A stretch of DNA of 64,000 bases from Scenedesmus sp. ARA3 (Eukaryota > Chlorophyta > Chlorophyceae > Sphaeropleales > Scenedesmaceae). Positions 23,401-32,255 of the stretch are shown here, piece by piece. The DNA lies in NCBI GenBank assembly GCA_004335835.1, contig RWJK01000905.1, forward strand, positions 119,732 through 183,731. Direction: 5' to 3'. The position numbers were made by a program, and so were the translations under genes. A model generated the notes under the pieces. That model worked only from the letters and a program-made list of their open reading frames with translations. It was not told the origin of the DNA and searched no databases. Each line of letters starts with the position of its first letter. Position 1 is the stretch's first letter.

Positions 23401-24238
23401 AGCTCAGAGTGGCCCTGCTCTCACTGCCAGTGGCCTGCCTCGTGGCAAGCCTATCACAAAGCTGAAGAAGCTGTCACCTCCAGGCGGGGCTGCTGCCGTT
23501 GCTGCTGCTGCTGCTGCTGCACCAGGTGCAGCGACTAGCACTGCTGCTGCCCCAGCAAGCGCAGCTCCCGCTCCTGCCAGTGGTGCAGCAGCACTCACGG
23601 CAGCATCAGGACCAGCAGCAGCAGCAGCGTCACCTGCTGCAGGTGATGTGGGTGTCAGGATTGCTGGCACAAAGCGGCCGGCGCCTTCGCCAACACCACC
23701 AGCAGCACCCGCAGCAGCAGCAGCAGCAGCAGCGCCCTCACCAGCAGCAGCGCCCTCACCAGCAGCAGCAGCAGGTGCTGCTGCAGCACCTGCAGCTCAG
23801 GCGGTGCTTGCCAGGCCCTTCAAAAAGGCTAAGATCAAGGTGAAGGGTTTGGCACCACCACCAGCAGCAGCAGCAGCAGCAGCAGGCAGCACTGGCTCTG
23901 GAGGACCACCAGCAGCAGCAGCAGCAGCAGGGGCTGGCCAGTCACCTGCAGCACTACCAGCGCGGCTGAACCCGCCACCTGCTGTACCTTCACCTGCATC
24001 AGCAGCAGCAGCAGCAGCGCCTGCGCCGTCTGCCAGCGCAGGCCCCACTGCCAGCAACATGAGTGGTGCACCCAGGCTGAAGATCAAGTTAGGAGGGCTG
24101 AAGAGGCCTCCAGGGCAGCAGCAGCAGGGTTCAGCTGGCAGTGGCGGCGGCGCAGCAGGCGCCCAGCAGCAGCAGCAGCAGCAGGGAAGCAGGCCGGGGA
24201 CGCTCAAGTTCAAAGCAAAGCAGGACAAGCAGCCATGA
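11003..24238 (+). CDS. TAF2: TFIID subunit 2 (TAF2) homologue
   Basis: Seventeen exons keep phase throughout (11003-11079, 11249-11354, 11755-13170, 13375-13484, 13689-13821, 14065-14251, 14367-14747, 14990-15309, 15532-15667, 15931-16064, 17134-17276, 18171-18260, 18883-19002, 19393-19543, 20450-21840, 22064-22251, 22848-24238), giving 2157 residues. TAF2 is the M1-aminopeptidase-like TFIID subunit that contacts promoter DNA. Matches include RARGWFPCVDSPL (about 270), EYAVQTPVMPSQLSIAVGQF, MLERRIGEDELRRAL, and the HEAT-like series LEHSKDVVAQAQAVVGL, RPNSFQDLGEALLSQALP, FTPPQVLALLLELLACNDN. No HEXXH zinc motif is seen, as expected for this pseudo-enzyme. The protein is larger than usual because of Gln/Ala insertions in exons 3, 7, 15 and 17. 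The introns carry exon-fragment arrays. The donor choice for exon 16 is the least certain junction. A TGTAA lies at 24338-24342. Confidence 0.9.
13859..13945 (+). repeat. Downstream donor-side copy of TAF2 exon 5
   Basis: The last bases of exon 5 (CTGGCCGGCAGCAACGAGCT) recur about 100 bp after the exon as CTGACCGGCAGCAACGAGCT and run to a CGCTGGCAGG end, but here the donor GT is lost. Confidence 0.7.
14295..14340 (+). repeat. Upstream acceptor-side copy of TAF2 exon 7
   Basis: CTGCAGGCAAAGAGGAGCTG at about 14297 is a decayed copy of the exon 7 acceptor and start (CTGCAGGCGAGGACGAGCTG). It lies directly upstream of the functional exon. Confidence 0.6.
15730..16280 (+). repeat. Fragments of TAF2 exon 10 on both sides of the exon
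   Basis: A 5'-part fragment (GTGAGTGAGGCTGAGCTGCA, about 15732-15770) lies before exon 10. A 3'-part fragment (about 16205-16280, ending GTGGGCGCTGCAGGTGCGG) lies after it and retains the donor. Only 15931-16064 is complete. Confidence 0.8.
16435..17190 (+). repeat. Seven-copy tandem array of TAF2 exon 11 start
   Basis: Copies of the exon 11 acceptor and first 30-60 bases begin at 16441, 16592, 16671, 16797, 16904, 17018 and 17134, spaced 79-151 bp apart. All carry CAG directly before CTGG(A/G)G. Similarity to the functional seventh copy generally rises downstream; copy 6 is nearly identical over about 50 bases. The first six run into intron sequence without a donor. Confidence 0.9.
17204..17880 (+). 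repeat. Five-copy array of TAF2 exon 11 end, with higher-order repeat
   Basis: The exon end GGTCTTCTGCAG followed by GT recurs at about 17276, 17386, 17577, 17769 and 17878. Copies at 17504-17577 and 17697-17769 carry a long piece of the exon from the GGCAGCCAGGCCATGTC segment on. There is a second order of repetition: 17221-17390 matches 17704-17880, and 17397-17520 matches 17583-17712. Confidence 0.9.
18410..19002 (+). repeat. Tandem array of TAF2 exon 13 start
   Basis: The acceptor and exon start GGAGCGGCTGT recur at 18420 (about 60 exon bases), 18547 (short), 18669 (about 85 bases), 18797 (short) and 18883 (complete exon 13). The long copies carry the PLTGLLRPNSFQDLG coding segment. The copies before 18883 end inside the exon and have no donor. 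Confidence 0.88.
19200..20030 (+). repeat. TAF2 exon 14 fragments before and after the exon
   Basis: One 5' fragment (about 19209-19280, CTTCACGCCACCGCAAGTGC) precedes exon 14 (19393-19543). Two 3' fragments (about 19712-19790 and 19941-20025) follow it and end at donor-like GCCAAGGTGAGC and GCAAGGGTGAGA. Exon 14 itself is preceded by a (CTG)n tract at about 19335-19377. Confidence 0.85.
20160..20470 (+). repeat. Exon 15 start copies, each preceded by a CTG tract (TAF2)
   Basis: Three (CTG)n runs at about 20169-20208, 20281-20333 and 20413-20447 each end at a copy of the exon 15 start (GACCGCCAGCT(G/C)(A/G)CACACGA). Only the third continues into the full exon (20450 onward). The CTG runs stand where a polypyrimidine tract is expected. 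Confidence 0.88.
22203..22500 (+). repeat. Duplicated end and donor of TAF2 exon 16
   Basis: The exon 16 end (GCAGCTGGAGCTCGCAGCAG to CTCTGCAGGTGCGGCTGTGTGT, about 22211-22265) recurs almost exactly at about 22437-22492, including the donor and the first intron bases. In the second copy another frame (AAEQLELAAAGLQPLQ) is also open, so which copy is used cannot be settled from sequence. Confidence 0.75.
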
Positions 24239-25349
24239 TCTCATTGCTTTGTGCATGTGGCGGTGTGGTTATGCTGCTGGCAGCTGGGTTGCTTGCAACT
24301 GGGCAGCCGTGTGTGGCTGCAGCTGTCTATCCCGTCATGTAACATCCCAACAACGCTGTCGCTACATCAACTGTGCATTTCTGTGCGGTTGGGCTAGTGT
24401 TTGTGCAACATGTTGGGGGTGCGCGCGGGCACAGGGGCAGGAAGGGAAATAGTTGAAAGGTTGGGCAACCCCAATGTTCCAATAGGGCTGGCACGGTGCC
24501 GTATACATTATCAATACCAAAATGTGACTTGCTGACTGATTGAACATTGATGGGCCATGCCTGCAGCTGCTGTACAAATACAGCTGGCATGTCGAATTGA
24601 ATGACATGATAGTGTGTACAGCTGCCATGCTGCATAAAGGAGGTTGCTGCGCAATTCCCCGAAATTCGAATGCCCTGTTTGGTCAGTTCGGCATCAGCAA
24701 CCATGTTCGACTGCGTGTTCAAGATGTCCGTGTGCAGTGTGAATCATGCGATGGCTTCACAGCAGCAGTGCTGCTGAGCATGATGCAACAGCACCGACGC
24801 CATGTCAGGCTGAGCTGCCCGGCCCCGCTGTGCACATGTTTCTGCATTCTCTCACTTGAAAGTGGTAGAATGCTGGCATGTGCGTGCATGCACATGTGCG
24901 CATCGCTCAAGGCGTGGGCATGCCAGCAGTGCTGCACGACTGCTGCTTGAGTGCTACAAACTGCACACAAGCCACTTGCCTCAGTTCGCTCACGCATTCA
25001 CTGCATATTTAACATGTACCTATGCAAAGGTGTGAGCTCCGAAGCTCAAGTGCATTGAACCTGATGATGTGTTCGATTTTGAACAAAGGCTGCAAGCTGT
25101 GGCCGCCTTCTTCTTATATTTTTTTACTACTATAACTATGCTTTACGTTAGTTATGGTTGCATTGATAAGCCAGTAAAGCCAATTCCTTGCGGCGCAGGC
25201 GGGAAGTAACCTGCTCCCGCCCAAACACAGGTGGCGCTGCACGGACGTTTAATCATGCCTGTGATACGGCAACACAGACAGTTTGAGCAAAAGCCATAGC
25301 AGCTGCGCACTACAGAGTGTGAAAGGACCGCCTGTCAGCAGCAACTCTG
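24239..25349. other. Intergenic, TAF2 3' flank
   Basis: TGTAA at 24338-24342, 100 bp after the TAF2 stop, is a good chlorophyte-type polyadenylation signal. The rest shows no supportable gene; an AT-rich patch lies near 25110-25150. Confidence 0.5.
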
Positions 25350-26570
25350 AAGGTTGGTATGCAATGCACATGGTATGCCGGCAGCTGCAAGCACAGCTGC
25401 AATGTGCTTCCAGCAACAAGTTGAGCTTCTTGCCAAAGCTGCAGCGCTGCCTGCGCACATGAAACGTTTTCGCAATGCTGATGTGGCAGCTGTCACAATC
25501 CCCGCCCAGGTATGGCTGCTCAGCTTCCGTGCAAGTTGCAACATGTACTACAACATGATAGAGCACCTTGCTGTGTTTCTACATCAGCCACAGTTTCAGC
25601 TCAGTCACATATCAGATAACTAATCTGCAAAGCAGCAGTGCATTGATGCAACTTCAGCAGTGTACACACACTCAGCCAAACCAATGCCACCACAAGGCAG
25701 GAAATAGCTTCACCAGGTGATGCAGCACCTGGCCTAGCCAGGAAGCTGTGTCCGGGTCATATGAATGATGACCTGCGAGTTCCCAGCGAGGGAGCGGCCT
25801 GGGCCACCATCCAATCGATTGCAGGGCCTGCGCCCTGCATAGAGAGCATGCAGGCTATGATGCTTTTTCACACCATGCCTGGCTCGTGGTTGCTTATCAA
25901 TGCCCAACTTGCTGGCCTAAAGGCAGTGAAAACAAATACAGAACACACGAACACACACAGCAGCATAGACAGACACTTGCAGGACAAACAGAAACTGTCA
26001 AAGGGCCCAAAAGCCTCACCAGGCGATGCAGCACCCGGCTTTTCCCCATGGCCAGGATGCTGTGTTCGGGTCACACACGGCCTGCGAGTTCTTAATGAGG
26101 GAGCGGCCTGGGCCACCTTGCGCTTGAGTGCTGGGCATGTGCCCTGCATAGAGCGCATGCAGGCTGTGGTGCTTTGACACCACGCCTGGCTCGTGGTAGC
26201 TGATAGCTGATAGCTGATACCCCCCAATGTGATGGTTTAAAGGCAGTGAAAACCACCAAACATTCCACAACAGGCTAACGGCAGTGAAAACATGCAGTGG
26301 GAGAGTAACAGGCAGTGGAGTTGTGCCGCAGGACAAGCAGACATACATGTGCAGAGGGAACAGAAGCCGCCACATGGCAGAGAGCAGTGTCCCAGGAGAT
26401 GGAAGGCCCGGCCGTCGTAACACTCAATACACTGAAGACCAACAACACACATCCTGTCCACAAGCACACGCGAATGGCAGGTACGACAGGAGGGACAGGA
26501 CCTGCCACATGTGCATTGTGCCAATTGCATTGCTTGAGCAGGCCACAGGCCCCTCACCTGATAGACGGGT
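25350..26570 (+). mobile_element. Degenerate repeat element, copy R2
   Basis: Inverted, diverged counterpart of the element at 360-1889. A frame ending at 25623 closes with FLHQPQ, a short spacer and D-N-stop, like the other copy. After it come two imperfect tandem units, about 25710-25950 and 26010-26300, each with GCGATGCAGCACC-like, GAGGGAGCGGCCTGGGCCACC and CCTGGCTCGTGG blocks. A block near 26490-26530 (GGGACAGGACCTGC followed by CACATGTGCATTGTGCCA) matches the far end of R1. Confidence 0.6.
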
Positions 26571-27173
26571 GTGGTGATTACATGTAACAGCACAGTGACG
26601 AAGTATTTCTGGTGGGAAAACAGTGACAACAACAAAACCATTCATGCCAAACTCAAGGCAGTAGAAAGCGCCACGTAACAGCAGCATCCATCATGGCATG
26701 TGCGTGCAGAACCAATTGGAACATTGTAGTGAGAAGACAGCTGCTTCATGCTGTGCTGACAGCTGAGCGCCACTCTTCTGCTTCAGCTGCAGGTTTTCTG
26801 GTTTTGATGCATGTGAAGCAGCACTTGAACCTCTGCCACCCCCTCCTCTTTAACTACAGATAGCACGTCACTGTCACCAACACCCCACATGTCAAACCCT
26901 AAAAGGCACGTAGTACGTTACGTCGCTTGGCCTGTCGTGCTCATTGGATCTTGAGTTCCATAGTCAGTAACGCTAGCACGCACACACGTTTTACAGCATA
27001 GCGCACATTGAACACACAGGCCACGCCAGGCGAGCGGAACAGCGTCAACACACGCAGCTGGCAGCGCTATGCTGCCTGGATCAAGCCAGGTGTGTGATAC
27101 AGTAACTTTAGTATTGCTTCTTTGTGCTTGTGGATGCGTTAGTGGCTAGCGTATGTGCATCACGCTGCTACCA

Positions 27174-27204
<31 letters not shown>

Positions 27205-27218
27205 TGCTGTAGGGTGCC
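26571..27218. other. Upstream region of the helical-repeat gene
   Basis: No coding region seen. It probably holds the promoter and leader of the gene starting at 27219. A (CTG)n tract runs from about 27177 to 27209, directly before that start codon, and so would lie in the 5' leader. Confidence 0.4.
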
Positions 27219-27655
27219 ATGTGGAGCAGGCAGAGCTACTCTGCTGCACGTTTGCCTGCATTTAAACAGGTAGGTTAACTTAGTGCAGCAAACGTACATG
27301 GCAGCTGCATGCTTGCTGGCCTGCAGAGTTGCATACCAGTATGCGCCAGTAAGACGTAAGAAAGCACCTCTGCCTTCTGGGTGGTACACTGGACACACCC
27401 TCTCCTACAAGTAGCTGTGACTCAACTTCAAATGTACTGCTGCAGGCCCGCTCTCACTCTTGCAGACAGCCTGCAAGGCAGCGGACCTCCTTACATGCTC
27501 AGAGCCTGCAGCAGCAGCAGCAGCAGCAGCAGCAGGCCGCAGCCTTCTCACAGCAGCAATGGCAGCAGCAAGCACCTGAAGTACTGCAGCGCATTGGCCT
27601 GCAGCAGCAGGCAACACTAGAACAGCTCTGGCAGCACATTGCTACCCTGCACAGC

Positions 27656-27698
<43 letters not shown>

Positions 27699-30600
27699 AG
27701 CAACAACAAGATACAGCTTCCAAGCAGCAGCAGGAGCGGCAGAGTGTGCTAGCACAGGCACTCGACCTAGATAGCTGCCGCCTGCTGCTTGCTGCTGCCT
27801 CAGCAACATGCAGCAGCCAGCAGCAGCTTAACCAGTTACACGGCCTCATCCATGCAGCGCCTGCATGCTTCAAGCAGTTTGAACTGCAGGACTTCCAGGC
27901 GCTGCTGCAGCTGTGTGCCCAGGCACGCTACGTCCCTGATAAGGAGTGGCTGGCAGCCATCATCTATGCTGATACAGGTGGCTTTGAGCGGTTTTACAAG
28001 GAGGTACGGGTACAGCAGCGAGGTGATGTGTTTGCCAGCATGATCATGCCTTGGCAGTGATGCATGTGCCCGGCATAGTGCTTTCTAATGGATGCAACAA
28101 TGCAATACAGCACAGAGTGTTTTGGCGGTACTGCTGCTTGATTCCGGGCTGTCTGCATGCACTTTGGGACAGCTCCTGCTACTTCAGGAGAGTGAGCATA
28201 CGGTGCACTGCGCAGTGAAGCTGTGGCACATAACAACAGAACCCACTGCATTCCCGCTGACCACCGCATCACCACACGTTGCCTGTCTTTGCAGGCTCCA
28301 CCTCACAAAGTGGTCGCACTGTTCTCAGACCTGTCAGCAATGCTGGCTAGCCACAAGCCCCTCTACCTCGACTGGCAGATCGCCAAGCAGCAGCAGCAGC
28401 AGCAGCAGCAGCAAACATCGGACAGTGATCTTGCTGCAGAGATCGAAGCATTACAGGCAGCGCTGATGGTGTCCAGCCCCAATCTGATGGCCATTCAGCA
28501 GGATAGGTTGCTGGCAGGGGAGCTATCTGCTGTTGGGGGCTACTGGCTGCTGCGGCGGCTGCTGCCGCAGCTAGCGGCGGCTGGCGATGCATCAGCAGTG
28601 CTGCAGGGGGTGCTGGCACTGCCTGGCCTCAATTACCAGGTGAGCTTGTTTGTAGATCTGGCCATTCTGCGTTGCAACTTGTCTGCTGTATGCTGGGTGA
28701 TACACGGTTGCGACGGCGCATGCGTTTGAAGTAAAAAAAATGTGCAGGCGCAAGACTACCCAAGGCATGTCAGCCGCTGGGGGCTACTGGCTGCTGCCGC
28801 AGCTGGCGGCGGCCGGCGATGCAGCAGCAGTGCTGCAGGGGGTGCTGGCCCTGCCTGGCCTCAACTACCAGGTGAGCTTGTTTGTGAATCTGACCATTCT
28901 GTGTTGCAACTTGTCTGCTGTATGCTGGGTGATACACGCTTGCAAGGGCGCATGCGTTTCAAGTAAAAAAAAAGGCGCAAGACTACCCAAGGCATGTCAG
29001 CCGTTTGGGGGCTATTGGCTGCTGCCGCAGCTGGCGACGGCTGGCAATGCAGCAGCAGTGCTGCAGGGGCTGCTGGCCCTGCCTGGCCTCAACTACCAGG
29101 TGACCTCTGTTTTTCAAGTTTGTACATATTGCCGCGCTTGTTTGGTTGTTTTGTGTGCTGCCATGGAGCAATCCGAGGTGTGCAACAGTGCAGTTGCAAC
29201 TGCTGCCCACCTCTGGTGCTGGGTGCGATATGACAGTTTTAGGCATGGTAAATGCACAACCGTTCACCTGCAAGCAATGCTGGTCCAGAAGCCCCCCTGC
29301 CGGAAGGCTCCTGGCGCTCCAAATGGATGCAGAAGACGCTGACAGGCTGCCTGCAAATGCCTGGCCAAATGTTAACCACGTGCCCCATCCGCAACTGCCC
29401 CTGCCTATCTAGAGCTGCTGGCACTGTTTGTCACTCATCAAAAACCGTGCTCGCTTTTTCTGAGAGAAAGGATAGTCACCTGTGAGTCCTGGCACCAACT
29501 CATTGGTATGAGCCACAACAGGTTGAACACATGGTCTGAGACCAGAAAGGAGAGTGAGCACCGTAGAACACAATGCACACCCTTGAACGCCAAATGTCTC
29601 AAGTTGTCATGTGCTTTGCTGCTGGTTTCTGTACCTGGTAGGTCTTGGATGCAGAAGACGCTGACGTGCTGCTGCAGCTTTTGGTGCTGCGCTGGGAGCC
29701 CCAACAGCTCGCAGCAGCGCTCATTGCTGGCCTGCCATGCCTAGGGGACACGCCTCCATCAGGGGGTGATGCACTGGCGGTGCTGTTTGCTGATGTGGGC
29801 GCTGCGGCGGGCGGCATGGGGCAGCAGCAGGCGGCGCAGCTGCTGGTGGTGCTGGCACAACTACCAGGCTATGCGCCTGATCCCACGGTGAGGCGCAGCA
29901 AAACGAGTGTAATGCATGTTACTGTCTTGCTGATCTGGAGGGTGTCTTCAACATGCAGGATCTGCAGCAGCTGCCAGTCTACGCTCAGATCAAGAAATAG
30001 AAGATGTGAAGGGTGAGAGTGTGCGACTGCATCCAGAATATGGCTGGTGTCATGTACGTGATGTGCAGCAGCAGGCGGCGCAGCTGCTGGTGGTGCTGGC
30101 GCAGCTGCCAGGCTATGCACCAGACCCAACGGTGAGCTTTTTATTGCGGATGCTGTGATGGGATGCAGTCTGTATCATGTGTGATGTGCAGTGGTTGAAA
30201 AGCTGCCCACAAAGTGTTTTGGTGAGAGAAGGATGTGATAGCTGCAAGAGGTTTTGAAGGTTTGATGTGGGCGCTGCGGCGGGCGGCATGAGGCAGCAGC
30301 AGGCGGCGCAGCTGCTGGTGGTGCTGGCGCAGCTGCCGGGCTATGCGCCAGACCCAACGGTGAGACAAGATGCTGCAACTGCAATCATCTGAAAGGTGTC
30401 CTCATTATGCGGGCTGTGCAGCAGCTGCCAGGCTATGCACATACCTAGTAGTAGGAGATGTGAAGGGTGGTATCTTTTCGTTATATGTGCGCCAGATCCA
30501 ATGGTGAGCAATCATACAACGCGATTGAAACGGAGGTGGTGAGGTGCTGTGTGATTTGAATGTGATAGCAGCAGCAGGCAGGGCAATCTGCTGTTTGCGC

Positions 30601-31007
30601 TGGCGCAGCTGCCAGACTGAGCACCTGGTTCCAAGGGTAAGCAAGTTCAAGGGGCGTCATGATGTTTGCCTGTGGAGCAGCTTCTCAGAATGGTCCACTC
30701 CTGCTGCTGCTGCTGCTGCTGCTGCGCGCCTGGCTGCCTGCAGGTGGCTCAGCCGCACACTGCCCCAACCAGTTGCTTGCGCATACATGCAACTTACAAT
30801 GGTTCTCAGCACGTTCTGACTGCTGCTGCTTGTCTGCAGGTGGCGCAGGCGCTTCTGGACCGTGCCCTGGCCCCTCCGCTGGCCCTCACACCTCCAGAGC
30901 TACTGCAGCTGATGACTGCTGCACAGGAGCTGGGCGCCTGTGCTAGACCAGAGCAGGTGCCGCTGCTGCAGCAGGCGCTGCAGGCGGCACAGCAGAAGCC
31001 TGGCTGA
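27219..31007 (+). CDS. Putative mitochondrial helical-repeat protein
   Basis: Five exons (27219-27269, 27446-28003, 28295-28639, 29642-29887, 30840-31007) join in phase 0 at every junction, giving 455 residues. The first 40 residues (MWSRQSYSAARLPAF, then ARSHSCRQPARQR) are rich in Arg, Ser and Ala with no acidic residue, as in a mitochondrial transit peptide. A Gln-rich linker follows, then Leu/Ala-rich helical segments: FELQDFQALLQLCAQARYVP, PHKVVALFSDLSAML, QLAAAGDASAVLQGVLALPG and QAAQLLVVLAQLPGYAP. The style recalls organellar RNA-binding helical repeats (OPR or FASTK-like), but no signature motif is conclusive. Introns 3 and 4 hold in-frame copies of exon 3 and exon 4 ends, so the protein may vary in repeat number. 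Convergent with the LRR gene. Confidence 0.72.
28775..29099 (+). repeat. Two extra copies of exon 3 end, in frame
   Basis: The end of exon 3 is repeated at 28775-28871 and 29003-29099, a unit of 228 bp including the intron start. Each copy has CTGCTGCCGCAG as a possible acceptor and CTACCAG plus GTGA as donor. The enclosed 69-nt cassettes (28803-28871, 29031-29099) keep phase 0. The stretch from 28740 through both copies is also open without stops. Confidence 0.85.
29313..29350 (+). repeat. Upstream fragment of exon 4 (helical-repeat gene)
   Basis: TGGATGCAGAAGACGCTGAC at about 29321 copies the start of exon 4 (29642) and then diverges. It is an acceptor-side fragment upstream of its exon, as in the other genes. 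Confidence 0.7.
30060..30620 (+). repeat. Repeated exon 4 ends, two of them in-frame cassettes
   Basis: Copies of the exon 4 end lie at 30069-30131 and 30297-30359; both are 63 nt, bounded by CAG and GTGAG, in phase 0 and coding for QQAAQLLVVLAQLPGYAPDP. Shorter decayed pieces lie near 30419-30440, 30490-30505 and 30569-30617. The copy at 30297 carries an additional 25 or so bases of exon 4 upstream. Confidence 0.85.
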
Positions 31008-32255
31008 TGGTTCAGCTGTGATGAACAGGCAGTGCTTGTGCAGGTGTAGCTGTGATCAGGCAATTGGGTTTTGTGCAGCATGTTGGGCGCCGGCTGCAGC
31101 TGTGGATGGTTTTATAACGTAGTCCTGTGTAGGAGTAAAGGCTGTGCGGGGTACAGGCGAGTTAGTGCTCGTCAGGGTTTGAGGTTTGGCAGGTGTGGTG
31201 GGGGCTGCCATTTTACTGGGGGCTTGCATGTGTTGTGGCGTCCCTGTTTCAGGCTGCGCAGCGGCAACGCAAACATCAGTGCAAACAGAGGAGGAAAAGA
31301 TGGTGCTAGCTGTGCCAACAGACGTCTTGTGCTGGCGCAGTTATCGTCGGCAACGGTAAAGTAGGGTTGTATATACCTGGAACGACTCAAACCAAGCCCA
31401 TGTTGGTCGTTTGGGATTCGCTTACCGGCAGACCGGCAGAATGTGGCCAGTGTATGTACCAAGATGTGTTCAAAGCAGTGCATCAGCAGTAGGGCATGGA
31501 ATGAAGGCCGAGAGCAACATGTTGCTGTACAGCCTTGCAGGCAACCGTCACGGTTGGCTTGGTGCCAGCTCAACTGATGTCAATACCTCTCTGCCATTAC
31601 CAAGCTGACATGCCTGATGCAGCATGTCAGGACTTGTCGCAGCCACGCATCACTCCCGTACACGCTGCAGCCATGCCACTGCCAGGTTTCTCAAAGGCCA
31701 AACCCTGATCATGTGCACTACGCATGTAGTATACTAACTGTTGGTGCCGACCAGTGAGGACAAAAGACAGCAGCCGGAGCCGCATCAGCTGCTGCACAAC
31801 TTGCAGCAGACCCTCTCCCTTGACATGCAGTTCTAGGACAAGATGCGCTCATGCGGCAGCTGCGTTGCAGCTGCAATGCATCAGGCATGCAAGACTGGTA
31901 CACAGCAGCAGACACCTGTGCTGTCCTGCAAAGCTGACTTCTGTACAAGCCACGGCCGCAGAGCGAGATTCAGACCATGCTGCTGCGGGTTGCTGCATGC
32001 ACTCTGCATCACAGTTGAAGCAGCCACCTTACAAGAGGAAACCTCCTTCACAACAACGGCGACTTACATCAGCCTCTCACGCGCGATCAGCTGCTGGCTG
32101 CCAAGCAGGCATGGCCCAACGCAGCTACATGTCACCCTGTGCGCTGCAGCACTGCAACTGCAGGTCGTCCATGCGCACACCCAACAGTGTATGTAGACCC
32201 ATTGACAGAATCCAAAGCGCTGCTGCAAATGCCTAGCTTGTTGTTGACATTCACC
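31008..32255. other. Convergent intergenic region
   Basis: 3' flanks of two convergent genes. At 31760-31835 a plus-strand frame reads EDKRQQPEPHQLLHNLQQ and stops. At about 32023-32250 another open frame reads NGDLHQPLTRDQLLAAKQAW. Both look protein-like but lack a start or splice context, so they may be remnants. TTACA at 32064-32068 is TGTAA on the minus strand, 190 bp past the LRR stop. Confidence 0.35.
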
